Shown here: positions 29,941 through 37,931 of the stretch, one piece after another
Position numbering within the stretch: position 1 is the stretch's first letter
How the letters are laid out: every line of letters starts with the position of its first letter
Assembly (NCBI GenBank): GCA_964574775.1
Contig: CAZNOS010000002.1
Span: forward strand, 1-46,894
Length of the DNA: 46,894 nucleotides
Reading direction: 5' to 3'
From: CABMGO01 sp964574775
GTDB lineage: Archaea; Nanobdellota; Nanobdellia; Pacearchaeales; GW2011-AR1
The notes under the pieces: model-generated
Told to the model about the DNA's origin: nothing
What the model saw: only the letters and a program-made list of their open reading frames with translations
The model's database searches: none
Translations under genes and position numbers: made by a program

Positions 29941-30306
29941 ATGTATTCACTACCACAGGAAATTGAAGTTTGGTATATTATACCTAAGATAAGAAAGGAA
30001 CTTGCAGGGATATTTGTAAAAGAATATGGGTTAAGTTATGAGAAGGCTGGCGATATTCTTGGAATCAGTAAGGCTGCTGTTTCGCAGTATCTTTCGAATA
30101 AGCGTGCTAATAAAATTAAGCTTTCAAAGGAAACAGAAAAAGAAATCAAGATTTCTGCCAAAAATATTATTGAAAAGAAAACAAATGGCATGATAGAAAT
30201 TGAAAGAATAATACAATTTATGAAAAAATCTAAGTGTGCTTGTGATGTTTGTAAACAATATAATAAGGGAGTGTTGAAATATTGCAATTGCGAATATAAG
30301 TACTAA
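29941..30306 (+). CDS. HTH transcriptional regulator with Cys-rich tail (candidate Fe-S sensor)
   Basis: Residues 20-60 form an HTH (LSYEKAGDILGISKAAVSQYLSNKR), as in the COG2522 group of archaeal regulators. Residues 99-117 carry five cysteines (C99, C101, C104, C115, C117), enough to hold a metal or Fe-S cluster. It is the first gene of an operon with iscS starting 1 nt after its stop and iscU next, so it is placed like bacterial IscR, though of unrelated fold. A palindrome TGTTAACA lies over the likely transcription start. Fe-S sensing is inference; the HTH and operon are seen. Confidence 0.75.
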   Translation: MYSLPQEIEVWYIIPKIRKELAGIFVKEYGLSYEKAGDILGISKAAVSQYLSNKRANKIKLSKETEKEIKISAKNIIEKKTNGMIEIERIIQFMKKSKCACDVCKQYNKGVLKYCNCEYKY

Positions 30307-30307
30307 G

Positions 30308-31453
30308 ATGGCAAAAATATATTTAGATAATGCGGCGACAACTCAACTTGCGAAGGATGTTGTGGAAGAAATAAAGAATAAAATTGGAATTTATGGTAAT
30401 CCCTCATCTAGGCATTCTATCGGTCAAGGTACTAAACTAGAAATTGAAAAAGCTCGTGAAAAATTAGCAAAATTTATTGGTGCTAAACCTGAAGAAATTA
30501 TCTTTACATCCGGTGCAACTGAAAGTAATAATTTGGCGATTAGGGGAGTTTTGAAAAATAGCAAGAAAAAACATATCGTAGTTTCGGTTATTGAGCATCC
30601 GGCTGTACTTGAAGTTTGTAAAGATTTGGAAAAAGATGGTTGTAAAATAAGTTATGTTAAGGTAGATGAGGACGGAATTGTAAATCCAAAAGACGTCTCT
30701 GATGCAATTACAAGGGATACGGTATTAGTTTCTATTATGCATGTTAATAACGAAATCGGGACAATTCAACCGATCAGTGAAATTGCGAAAATTTGTAAAG
30801 AGAAAAAAGTTTTGTTTCATTGTGATGCGGTTCAGTCTTTTGGTAAAATAAAAATTGATGTTAATAGCATTGGAGTGGATTTGATGTCTGTTTCTGGGCA
30901 TAAGTTAAATGCATTGAAGGGAATTGGATTTCTTTACGTAAGGAAGGGAGTTAAAATTTCTCCGATTATTAACGGTGGTGGACAGGAAAATAACTTAAGA
31001 AGTGGAACTGAAAATGTTTTGGGAATTATTTCTTTGGCGAAGGCGATTGATTTGAAAAGAAAATCAGAAGATGTAAAAAAATCAAGAGATAGAATTATGA
31101 ATGAACTTTTGAAAATTCCTGGCGCAAAATTAAATGGGTCTCTAGAGAAAAGAATTTACAATAATGTCGCAATTTCATTTTATGGGATTGAGGGAGAAAG
31201 TTTGCAGATGTTATTAGATGAAGATAGGATTTGTGTTTCTACTGGGTCGGCTTGTGGTTCGAATAAACTTGCCGGAAGTCATGTTTTACACGCAATTAAT
31301 GTGGGTAAATTTTATTTGAATGGAAATATTAGAATTAGTTTGGATACACTAAATGTTTTAACGAAAGAACAGGAAAATTACGTAATTGATAGAATTAAGG
31401 CAAATGTTGAGAAATTGACTAAAATAAGTCCGTTTAAATGGAGTGGAAAATGA
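30308..31453 (+). CDS. iscS: Cysteine desulfurase IscS
   Basis: PLP enzyme that takes sulfur from cysteine for Fe-S cluster assembly. Signatures: YLDNAATTQL at the start, IFTSGATESNNLAIRG, the PLP-Lys motif SVSGHKLNALKGIG, NGGGQENNLRSGTEN and the persulfide loop STGSACGSNKLAGSH with the active Cys. 381 aa is normal. It follows the HTH gene by one base and overlaps iscU (ATGA at 31450-31453), so the three genes are translated together. Confidence 0.96.
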   Translation: MAKIYLDNAATTQLAKDVVEEIKNKIGIYGNPSSRHSIGQGTKLEIEKAREKLAKFIGAKPEEIIFTSGATESNNLAIRGVLKNSKKKHIVVSVIEHPAVLEVCKDLEKDGCKISYVKVDEDGIVNPKDVSDAITRDTVLVSIMHVNNEIGTIQPISEIAKICKEKKVLFHCDAVQSFGKIKIDVNSIGVDLMSVSGHKLNALKGIGFLYVRKGVKISPIINGGGQENNLRSGTENVLGIISLAKAIDLKRKSEDVKKSRDRIMNELLKIPGAKLNGSLEKRIYNNVAISFYGIEGESLQMLLDEDRICVSTGSACGSNKLAGSHVLHAINVGKFYLNGNIRISLDTLNVLTKEQENYVIDRIKANVEKLTKISPFKWSGK

Positions 31454-31836
31454 ATACTTATAGTCCAGAAGTTTTGAAACACTTTTCGAATCCACACAAT
31501 ATGGGCGAAATGAAGAACGTGGATGCTGTCGGAGAGTTAGGAAATCCTTCATGCGGAGATGTTATGAAGATATATTTGAAAGTTGGAAAGAATAAATTTG
31601 GAAAAGATTCTATTAAAGATATTAAATTTCAGACGATGGGTTGTGCGGCGGCTATTGCTACGTCCTCGATGATTACTGATTTGGCTAAAGGTAAAACTTT
31701 AGAAGAAGCTAAGAAAATTACAAATAAGGATGTCGCAGAATCATTAAAGGGTCTTCCGCCAATAAAAATGCATTGTTCTAATTTGGCTGCGGATGCGTTG
31801 AAAAAGGCTATTGAGAATTGGGAAAATAAGGTTTAA
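31450..31836 (+). CDS. iscU: Fe-S scaffold protein IscU
   Basis: Scaffold on which IscS builds Fe-S clusters. It carries the three conserved ligand cysteines: GNPSCGD, MGCAAAIATSS and MHCSNLA. The conserved opening is YSPEVLKHFSNPHNMGEM. Length about 128 aa fits the NifU N-terminal/IscU family. An earlier ATG at 31438 exists, but the ATG at 31450 overlaps the iscS stop as ATGA and has GAGTGG just upstream, so it is preferred. The scaffold's usual Asp is kept (SCGD). Confidence 0.94.
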   Translation: MNTYSPEVLKHFSNPHNMGEMKNVDAVGELGNPSCGDVMKIYLKVGKNKFGKDSIKDIKFQTMGCAAAIATSSMITDLAKGKTLEEAKKITNKDVAESLKGLPPIKMHCSNLAADALKKAIENWENKV

Positions 31837-31839
31837 ATA
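31832..31839 (+). promoter_or_regulatory. TATA box for GLUG adhesin
   Basis: TTTAAATA beginning 29 nt before the ATG at 31861. It overlaps the last codon of iscU and shows that the adhesin has its own promoter and starts at 31861 rather than at the earlier ATG (31846). Confidence 0.6.
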
Positions 31840-31860
31840 GTAATAATGGTTTGTTTCTAT

Positions 31861-33717
31861 ATGCAAAAAAAAGGCGTATCTGCTGTTGTGGCAACAATTT
31901 TAATTGTTATGATTACGGTAGCTGCTGTGGGTCTTATTTGGATGTTCGTTTTGCCCATGGTTCAGAGGTCTTTATCCGTAGACGATGCTTGCAAAAATGC
32001 AGATTTGAATATAGAAAATGATGGTTATACTTGTTATGTGGAAAATAATTTTACTAGTGTGCAAATAAAGAAAGGTAATTCTGATGTAGACATTATTGGG
32101 GTAGATATTATAATTTCTTCAGATGGTAATAGTCAAAGCTATCCAACAGACTTTCAATTTATTAGGGGAGAAGAGAAGGTGTTTTCAATAAATACGCCCA
32201 CTATTTCAAAGGTCGAAAGCATTGGTGTCGCTGCAGTCGTAAAACGTGGAAACGAAAAGAAAACTTGTTCGGTTGTTTATTTACAAGATATAAAGAAATG
32301 TTCGCTCGGTGTATTGCCGGAAGAAAATTTTATAAATGACGAATTAGATATTCCATTTGAGTCTTGTACAACGAATGCGCAAGGATTTTATGCAGGCGCG
32401 GGAACATCAGGAAGCCCCTATCAAATTTGTAACTGGAATCAGCTAAGTAATATTAGAAATAAGTTAAGCGCAAGTTATAAGTTAATAACAAATATAGATT
32501 CTGATACTGAAGGATATTATGGTCAGGAAGATGTTGATGCTTCTATGGGCGGATGGTTGCCAATTGGAAATTCAACTAATCCCTTTACTGGAACTTTTGA
32601 TGGCGGTGGATATACAATTGATGGAGTTTATATGAATTATGACGATAGGGATGGCGTGGGATTGTTTGGATTTACTACTAATGCAATAATCTCTAATGTT
32701 GGTTTGACAGGTTTTAGATATAGTAGTTTGGCTAGATATGGGAATGTTAATCAAAAATATTTTGGCGGTTTAGTTGGAAAACAAAGCGGAGGATTAATAA
32801 ATAATTCTTATGTTAAAGGAACGTTTGAAGGTGGCGGGAGAGAAGACTATCTGGGAGGGGTAGTTGGACATTCAACGGGGAATATTACTAATTCGTATTC
32901 TGACGTATATATAGGGTCTACCAACGACTTTATCGGGGGCTTAGTCGGTTATTCTTCTGGGGTAATTGAAAAGAGCTATTCAAAGAGGAATGTCTTGGAA
33001 GTTGCTAATAATTATATAGGGGGTTTAGCGGGTCAGCTTTTTGGTGGAAAAATCGTATCTTCGTATTCAGAAATGGATATTAAAGTGGGAGTTCAATTTG
33101 TGGGAGGCTTAGTCGGTCGTAATGATGGGGCGGTTTTGAAATCATATTATTCGGGTAATATTTCTAGTGAATATTATTTAACGATGGTGGGTGGAATAGT
33201 CGGATATAATATCGGAACAATTGAAAATTGTTATTCTGTGGGTAATATTGAAGGGAATGAAATAGGAGGAGTGGCAGGCAACTCTGAAGGAACAATCAAA
33301 AATTGTTATTCGACTGCAAAAATAACTGGCAATGTTATTAATGGATATACTCTAGCAGGAGGTCTCGTGGGAAATGGAAGGCCAGCAATAAATTCTTTTG
33401 CAGATAATATTGTTATTTCTGAAGTAGGGGATGCTGGAGGACTTTTCGGTAGCATCTATGATGCAACACCTTCAAACGTATATTGGAGAAATACTACAAA
33501 CAATCCTAATGTTTGTTATTATGAATACCAAGAAGGAGTACCTACCGGAAGTAATGTTGGTTGTACGCTAGTTACTAATTCAAACGAGTTTTATAATGTA
33601 GATTTGGGATTTACATCTGGAAGCAAAGATGGATTATACAAATATAAAAACGGAACATATATCTGGCCAGAAGATGTTTGGTCTTGGTCTGCAAGTAACT
33701 ATCCTCAATTGAAATAA
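31861..33717 (+). CDS. Pilin-like N-terminus fused to GLUG-repeat surface protein
   Basis: The first 30 residues, MQKKGVSAVVATILIVMITVA, match the archaeal pilin N-terminal (DUF1628-like) signal: KKG-x-S followed by a long hydrophobic helix, so the protein should be processed by a prepilin peptidase and inserted in a filament or membrane. Residues of about 300-545 carry at least six GLUG units of the form GG(L/I/V)VG....G.I..(S/C)YS....., a beta-helix repeat known in bacterial adhesins. A DGGGYTIDGV stretch with KNSYS-like repeats leads in. Role: probable attachment to surfaces or host cells (inference). Eight or so cysteines may form disulfides. Confidence 0.78.
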   Translation: MQKKGVSAVVATILIVMITVAAVGLIWMFVLPMVQRSLSVDDACKNADLNIENDGYTCYVENNFTSVQIKKGNSDVDIIGVDIIISSDGNSQSYPTDFQFIRGEEKVFSINTPTISKVESIGVAAVVKRGNEKKTCSVVYLQDIKKCSLGVLPEENFINDELDIPFESCTTNAQGFYAGAGTSGSPYQICNWNQLSNIRNKLSASYKLITNIDSDTEGYYGQEDVDASMGGWLPIGNSTNPFTGTFDGGGYTIDGVYMNYDDRDGVGLFGFTTNAIISNVGLTGFRYSSLARYGNVNQKYFGGLVGKQSGGLINNSYVKGTFEGGGREDYLGGVVGHSTGNITNSYSDVYIGSTNDFIGGLVGYSSGVIEKSYSKRNVLEVANNYIGGLAGQLFGGKIVSSYSEMDIKVGVQFVGGLVGRNDGAVLKSYYSGNISSEYYLTMVGGIVGYNIGTIENCYSVGNIEGNEIGGVAGNSEGTIKNCYSTAKITGNVINGYTLAGGLVGNGRPAINSFADNIVISEVGDAGGLFGSIYDATPSNVYWRNTTNNPNVCYYEYQEGVPTGSNVGCTLVTNSNEFYNVDLGFTSGSKDGLYKYKNGTYIWPEDVWSWSASNYPQLK

Positions 33718-33762
33718 AATTAAAACTAGTTCTCCATATGATCGTTAACGCCCTAAACTAAG

Positions 33763-33770
33763 ATATATAA
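33763..33770 (+). promoter_or_regulatory. TATA box, DUF1858 operon
   Basis: ATATATAA 47 nt before the ATG at 33810, so the transcript should have a short leader of about 20 nt, in keeping with the GGAGG at 33801-33805. Confidence 0.5.
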
Positions 33771-33800
33771 AGTTTGAATTATTGGGTATTTAATCAAAAA

Positions 33801-33805
33801 GGAGG
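33801..33805 (+). promoter_or_regulatory. Strong Shine-Dalgarno GGAGG
   Basis: GGAGG five bases before the ATG at 33810, one of few full Shine-Dalgarno matches at a first gene in the window. It is the main evidence for the 38-codon gene that follows. Confidence 0.6.
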
Positions 33806-33809
33806 CAAA

Positions 33810-33926
33810 ATGGCAGCTTACAAAAAACATCTTTGCGCTTTTAGGAATGAGACCGAGTGTGAGGAAGAACTTGAAGAAGAGGGTAAGACATTAGAGGAGG
33901 CAGAGGATGAGTATTTCAAAGACTAA
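33810..33926 (+). CDS. Acidic microprotein, 38 aa
   Basis: Short ORF with TATA box and GGAGG. Starts MAAYKKHLCAFRNETE and continues with Glu-rich helix (ECEEELEEEGKTLEEAEDE). It overlaps the DUF1858 gene by 20 nt, and a second GGAGG within it precedes that gene's ATG at 33907, so they are probably coupled. It has two cysteines and about a third acidic residues. No family is recognised. It may be a small partner of the redox disulfide protein or simply an upstream coupling ORF. Confidence 0.5.
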   Translation: MAAYKKHLCAFRNETECEEELEEEGKTLEEAEDEYFKD

Positions 33927-34134
33927 AAAAAAGTCGTCTAAGAAGAAAGTTGAAATTACTAAAGATATGACCATTTTTCAAGCCATGAGAATGCGTCCAG
34001 ATTCTGTCGAAAAATTATTGAATATGGGTATGGGTTGTGGTGGTTGTCAATTTGCTATGATGGAAACTATTGAGCAGGGTGCGATGGTTCATGGTTTAGA
34101 TGTTAAGAAAGTTTTGAAGGAACTGAATAGTTAG
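33907..34134 (+). CDS. DUF1858 redox-disulfide domain protein
   Basis: 75-aa protein with a basic, Ser/Lys-rich start and the DUF1858 domain: KDMTIFQAMRMRPDSVEKLLNMGMGCGGC with a CxxC at C44/C47, then ETIEQGAMVHGLDVKKVLKELN. This family is named for its association with hybrid-cluster proteins and may act as a thiol-disulfide or metal-binding module. No hybrid-cluster gene is in the window. Start is chosen at ATG 33907 with a GGAGG upstream. The Cys pair at the helix start suggests redox activity. Confidence 0.85.
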   Translation: MSISKTKKKSSKKKVEITKDMTIFQAMRMRPDSVEKLLNMGMGCGGCQFAMMETIEQGAMVHGLDVKKVLKELNS

Positions 34135-34142
34135 GCCGTGTT

Positions 34143-34901
34143 CTATTTAGTTGCTGTTTTCCAAAGTTCGTTGAAATAAATCATGAAGCTTTCGGCGGTT
34201 TCTTTGTCTTTGATTAGTATTACTACGGGTTCTTGTTTGAGCATTACTATGGCAGTATAATCTGCTGCGACAGAGATTTCAATTGGAGTTGTTTTCATTA
34301 AAAATTTCTTATCGTATTTAATATTGGCTTCTTTTTCCATTTCAGATACATATTGTCTAGCGCTTTCATTAAATATAATTCGTGTTTTAATTTTCTTGGA
34401 TCGTGATAGTATTCCGTATTTGTGAAAGAAAATTTTTGTTTTTTCCCAATTAAATCCCTTATCGGCTCCGAGTGTGTATATTAATTCTCCAACTTTTAAT
34501 TTTTTAATTAGAGTAGCATAAACAGTTTCCATTCCTTTCCATCCGGTAAATACTTCTATTTTTAATTTATCCGAATTTTTATCCTGAATTTGTTTTAGAC
34601 CTGGTATGATTTTACTGATTAGTTCTTTTTCGTTTTCTAGCTCTTTTTTCTTTTCGTCTAAAAAGTCATTAATTCTTTCTACTGGTGCAGATATGTAGTA
34701 GTTTATTTTATTTTTATTGATTACACTTACCAATCCTTTGTCTATTAGCTTGTCTAGATTGACATAGATTTTAGAATGAGCGATTCCGGAAGTTTTTACA
34801 ATTTGTGATTTTTTAGATTCGCCAATTTTGAGCAATGCTAGGTAGACTTTTACTTCTGAATTGTTTAATCCAATTTTCCTTAACGTTTCTTCTATTGCCA
34901 T
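34143..34901 (-). CDS. TrmB-family transcriptional regulator
   Basis: HTH (residues about 8-75) with GLNNSEVKVYLALLKIGESKKSQIVKTSGIAHSKIYVNLDKLIDKG, a coiled coil (about 85-115), and a PLD-like C-terminal domain with AADYTAIVMLKQEPVVILI. Closest relative in this window is the truncated gene at the right edge. A GTG at 34910 would extend it by three codons; ATG at 34901 is chosen. The spacer to the divergent MBL gene is only 55 nt and holds one TATA-like TTAAATAG that reads on both strands plus the imperfect CACTATAG/CGCCAGTG repeat, so the regulator may control both. Confidence 0.85.
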   Translation of the reverse strand: MAIEETLRKIGLNNSEVKVYLALLKIGESKKSQIVKTSGIAHSKIYVNLDKLIDKGLVSVINKNKINYYISAPVERINDFLDEKKKELENEKELISKIIPGLKQIQDKNSDKLKIEVFTGWKGMETVYATLIKKLKVGELIYTLGADKGFNWEKTKIFFHKYGILSRSKKIKTRIIFNESARQYVSEMEKEANIKYDKKFLMKTTPIEISVAADYTAIVMLKQEPVVILIKDKETAESFMIYFNELWKTATK

Positions 34902-34956
34902 AGACACCACTATAGGGGGCGCCAGTGCTTAAATAGATTTCGGTTTAGTAGATATT

Positions 34957-35697
34957 ATGGAAATAGAATTTATTGGAACGGGATCGGGATTAAATTCAGC
35001 GTTGGGGAATACGTCGTTTTTGGTTAGAAACGGAACTGATAGAACGCTGTTGGTTGACTGCGGATTCACGGTTCCTGGAGAACTAATAAAAAGAAATAAA
35101 TTAAAAGATATTACTGATATAGTAATTACTCATATCCATGATGATCACATGTGCGGTCTAATGGGTGCTGGATGGATGAATCATTTCGGATATAAAAGAA
35201 GAGAAGAAAAAAGACCAAATTTATATTTGGGAACAGATAAGATGGCACATGTCTTATGGGAAGATTCTCTGAAGGGTGTTATGTTGGAAATGCAAGACGA
35301 TGACAATAATCCGTTCAATGCAACTCTAGATACTTTTTACAATGTCCACATCGGGAAAAGAATTGAAATCCCCGGTATACCTGGAATAAATTTATTTGAC
35401 ACATTACACGTTAAACGTAAAGAAAATTATGGACTGGAATTCGATAATGGAATATTTTATTCTGGCGACAGTATACAACTCCCAAAAATAGATGCGAGAA
35501 TAATTTTTCAGGATTGTCAGTTTTATGAAACAAAAAGTGATGTTCATATATCGTATGATAAATTAAAAAGAGAATTGTCTCCAGAAACGAAAGCTAGAAC
35601 TTACTTGGTACATCTGGGTGGAGGATGGGATAAGAAAGATCCGAAAGCCGATGGATTTGCGGGATTTGTCAAGCCAGGAGATAAATATGAATTCTGA
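34957..35697 (+). CDS. MBL-fold metallo-hydrolase
   Basis: Metallo-beta-lactamase fold. FIGTGSGLNSALGNTSFLVR opens the first strands, then LLVDCG, and the metal motif HIHDDH (59-64), with FYSGDSIQLP and a YLVHLGGGW ending that may supply later ligands. About 246 aa, typical of small MBL hydrolases such as RNase Z-like or phosphodiesterase-like enzymes; it lacks the exosite of true RNase Z. Substrate not determined. Divergent from a TrmB regulator and overlapping the following small gene by 11 nt. Confidence 0.85.
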   Translation: MEIEFIGTGSGLNSALGNTSFLVRNGTDRTLLVDCGFTVPGELIKRNKLKDITDIVITHIHDDHMCGLMGAGWMNHFGYKRREEKRPNLYLGTDKMAHVLWEDSLKGVMLEMQDDDNNPFNATLDTFYNVHIGKRIEIPGIPGINLFDTLHVKRKENYGLEFDNGIFYSGDSIQLPKIDARIIFQDCQFYETKSDVHISYDKLKRELSPETKARTYLVHLGGGWDKKDPKADGFAGFVKPGDKYEF

Positions 35698-36091
35698 GCG
35701 CAAGACGTTACAATATGTTCTTTGCACTGCTTCTGCACTTGTTCCGGAAGACAGAGCTCCAATGACGGATGGTAATTGGGAATATGAACGCTCGGTGGAC
35801 GGTGCTCATCGATTATATTTGGCAATTTTTAATCCTAAATGGTTGTCATTTCGTTCTGTTCGTCAAACACTCAAATCTACAACTGAATTGTTTAGCATAT
35901 TTAGTGGAATTGGAATAAATTTTACAAATAGAGATGAATTTTGCGATCTAATTAATAATGATTTTCGGGTTACTCATCAGAGAGTCGGATTTTTGAAGCA
36001 AGAAAGAGAGATGAATTTTGAAGACGTTAAGGGCTGGAATTTCGATGGATTTAGAATTAGGGAATATGAACGAACGCTGCCTTATTCTTGA
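35687..36091 (+). CDS. Hypothetical protein, 134 aa
   Basis: No family recognised. The longer frame from 35618 would overlap the MBL gene; an ATG at 35687 overlaps its stop slightly and is preceded by GGAG (35677-35680), so that start is chosen. The protein is soluble, mixed alpha/beta, with WEYERSVDGAHRLYLAIFNPKWLSFRSVRQTL, and two Cys. It is coupled to the MBL hydrolase gene and its 3' end overlaps the convergent UDG-like gene by 10 nt. It may be an accessory to the hydrolase; no motif shows it. Confidence 0.55.
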   Translation: MNSERKTLQYVLCTASALVPEDRAPMTDGNWEYERSVDGAHRLYLAIFNPKWLSFRSVRQTLKSTTELFSIFSGIGINFTNRDEFCDLINNDFRVTHQRVGFLKQEREMNFEDVKGWNFDGFRIREYERTLPYS

Positions 36092-36450
36092 ATCGCTATT
36101 TTAGTGAGAATTGTTGTTACGTAATCTTCTTGCGCTTTTTTTGACCAAATTGCAGAAGGATGTTTTGCTTTTATGACTTTAGATTGAACTTGCGGAAAAA
36201 GTTTATGGACGTTTGAGCCTAGTAAAATTATTGTGTCGTTTTTGGATGGATTATGCGTGTTGATCCAAAGCTGTTGATTGTCTTTTATATTTTCCCTAGG
36301 AATGAATTCTAAATCAAATAGATTGGTTTTAAGACAGTCGTGTTCTTTTAAATTTATAATTATTTTATCAATTAGCTTTCCAGAACGAGTACTAGAATCT
36401 AGCGGTTTAGTATTTGGTTTGTTGTGGATGCCGACGAAGATTATGCGCAT
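36082..36450 (-). CDS. Small uracil-DNA-glycosylase-superfamily-like protein
   Basis: Opening strand IIFVGIHNKPNTKPLDSSTRSGKLID resembles motif A of UDG-fold proteins (Gly, Asn/Pro loop, then PLD and Ser/Gly-rich helix). CLKTNLFDL is the second-strand TNL motif, TIILLGSNVHKLF the third strand, and KHPSAIW the motif B HPS loop. At 122 aa it is about half the length of normal UDG enzymes, so it may be a stripped-down glycosylase or a non-catalytic relative. No Fe-S cysteines are visible. Convergent to the small gene at 35687. Confidence 0.6.
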   Translation of the reverse strand: MRIIFVGIHNKPNTKPLDSSTRSGKLIDKIIINLKEHDCLKTNLFDLEFIPRENIKDNQQLWINTHNPSKNDTIILLGSNVHKLFPQVQSKVIKAKHPSAIWSKKAQEDYVTTILTKIAIQE

Positions 36451-36493
36451 GAATATATGAGATTTATTTAGTTTTTAACCATTTGGAGATAAA

Positions 36494-36500
36494 TTTATAA
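36494..36500 (+). promoter_or_regulatory. TATA box for gene at 36523
   Basis: TTTATAA beginning 29 nt before the ATG: leaderless spacing. Confidence 0.55.
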
Positions 36501-36522
36501 TCTTTCTTTTTTTAAGATTAGT

Positions 36523-37161
36523 ATGAGTGGCTTGAGTTTGGTGAAGATGAAAAAAATATTGAGAAGTATTATTCTTATTGCTTTAGTGGTTGCGCTCTTT
36601 GCGGAGATTTATTATAGAAGTTGGTTGACTTTTGCTATAACTTTTGTGGCTCTTTTGTTGACGTTTATTCCACAGCTTGTTGAAAAAAAGTATAAGATAG
36701 ATATTCCAGAAGGTTTTGAAATATGGATTTTAATTTTTATTTATTTGTCTCTTTATTTAGGAGAGGTTCAGAAATTTTATCATATTTTTTGGTGGTGGGA
36801 TATTCTTTTACATGGTTTTTCTGCTATTTCGATTGGGTTAGTTGGTTTCGTGGTAATGTTTTATTTACAGCAGGGAAACAAGGTTCATGCGAAGCCGTTA
36901 TTGGTATGTCTTTTTGCGTTTTCTTTTGCAGTTGCTGCTGGCGCGATATGGGAAGTTTTTGAGTTTGGAATGGATCAGTTTTTTGGACTTACGATGCAGA
37001 ATAATAGTTTGTTGGATACTATGCAAGATATTATTATAGATAGCGTTGGAGCATTTATTGGTTCACTTTTTGGTTTTATCTATTTAAAAAATAAAGATTC
37101 TAGATGGGCTTTTGGCGTGAGGTCGTTTATTAATTTGAATTCGTTTTTATTTAAGAGATAG
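36523..37161 (+). CDS. DUF2238/YjdF-like membrane protein
   Basis: About six membrane helices. The conserved part of the DUF2238 family is seen: WWDILLHGFSAISIG, AAGAIWEVFEFGMDQFFG and LLDTMQDIIIDSVGAFIGSLFGF, with the His, Glu and Asp residues in membrane-embedded positions. Length 212 aa fits. The function of the family is not known. The first ATG (36523), with the TATA box 29 nt upstream, is taken; an internal ATG at about 36547 is possible. It has its own promoter and is followed by two more small membrane-protein genes on the same strand. Confidence 0.75.
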   Translation: MSGLSLVKMKKILRSIILIALVVALFAEIYYRSWLTFAITFVALLLTFIPQLVEKKYKIDIPEGFEIWILIFIYLSLYLGEVQKFYHIFWWWDILLHGFSAISIGLVGFVVMFYLQQGNKVHAKPLLVCLFAFSFAVAAGAIWEVFEFGMDQFFGLTMQNNSLLDTMQDIIIDSVGAFIGSLFGFIYLKNKDSRWAFGVRSFINLNSFLFKR

Positions 37162-37170
37162 GGCGAAAGG

Positions 37171-37178
37171 TATATAAG
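37171..37178 (+). promoter_or_regulatory. TATA box for gene at 37200
   Basis: TATATAAG beginning 29 nt before the ATG: leaderless spacing. Confidence 0.6.
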
Positions 37179-37199
37179 TCGTATTGGCGATTAAATGTT

Positions 37200-37385
37200 A
37201 TGATACCATTGACAACAGTTACAATTTCGGGAATGATTGGATTTGTTGCGTTATTGTGTACGATTATTTTTGGAATTTTTATTAAAAAAGGTCCGGTTTA
37301 TTTTAAGCTACATAAGATTTTTTCAATTGTGACTCTTGTGTTTATTTTGATACACGTTGGACTTTTGATTAGAGGATTTTTTTAG
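37200..37385 (+). CDS. Two-helix membrane microprotein with H-x13-H, candidate heme binder
   Basis: 61 residues forming two membrane helices (about 8-28 and 38-58). The second helix reads LHKIFSIVTLVFILIHVG, with histidines separated by 13 residues, the same spacing as in the DUF4405-like protein at 16776-17042 and the classical spacing of axial ligands for two stacked b hemes. As it has only one such helix it would need to dimerise. The next gene encodes TspO, a porphyrin-binding membrane protein. A TATA box at 37171 supports the start. The heme role is inference. Confidence 0.55.
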   Translation: MIPLTTVTISGMIGFVALLCTIIFGIFIKKGPVYFKLHKIFSIVTLVFILIHVGLLIRGFF

Positions 37386-37419
37386 GAAGTATTAAATACT
37401 AATTTCTCATAATATAAAT

Positions 37420-37890
37420 ATGAAAAATTGGTTGAAGTTGATTGTCTCGATTGTTATTGCTTGGATGGCTGGTTTTTTGGGTTCGTTTTTTACTGCGAGT
37501 TCAGTTACTACGTGGTTTATCACATTAGCTAAGCCGTCATTTAATCCACCGAGCTGGCTTTTTGGTCCGGTCTGGACAATTTTATATATTATGATTGGCG
37601 TTTCGTTGTTTTTAGTTTGGACTACTAAAGTGAATAAAAATTTAAAGAAAAAAGCTTATTGGATTTTTGGAATTCAATTAGTTTTGAACGCGATGTGGAG
37701 TATTGTATTTTTCGGAGCGCAGAATCCTGGATTGGCGTTTATCGTAATCGTGCTTCTTTGGATTTCAATAATACTCAATATGATTTGGTTTTACAAAATA
37801 AGAAAATCCGCGGGATATCTTTTGATTCCGTATTTATTGTGGGTAAGTTTTGCTTCGGTTCTTAATTTTGCAATATGGATTTTGAATTAA
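37420..37890 (+). CDS. tspO: TspO/MBR family protein
   Basis: Five-helix membrane protein that binds porphyrins and related molecules. The characteristic Trp/Pro-rich segment WFITLAKPSFNPPSWLFGPVWTILYIMIGVSLFLVW is clear, followed by NAMWSIVFFGAQNPGLAF and a C-terminal LLIPYLLWVSFASVLNFAIW. All are typical TspO/translocator-protein signatures, and the 156-aa length is normal. It follows the two-helix His microprotein by 35 nt, suggesting a shared role with heme or another tetrapyrrole, or in stress response. Confidence 0.94.
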   Translation: MKNWLKLIVSIVIAWMAGFLGSFFTASSVTTWFITLAKPSFNPPSWLFGPVWTILYIMIGVSLFLVWTTKVNKNLKKKAYWIFGIQLVLNAMWSIVFFGAQNPGLAFIVIVLLWISIILNMIWFYKIRKSAGYLLIPYLLWVSFASVLNFAIWILN

Positions 37891-37931
37891 ACTGGTTTAT
37901 TCTAGAAGATATATATTTTTAAAAAGGGATA

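Noticed and set aside
34908..34936. Imperfect inverted repeat CACTATAG/CGCCAGTG between the TrmB and MBL genes as a firm operator
   Set aside because: Only 5 of 8 positions pair; kept as a remark on the TrmB gene rather than a separate feature.
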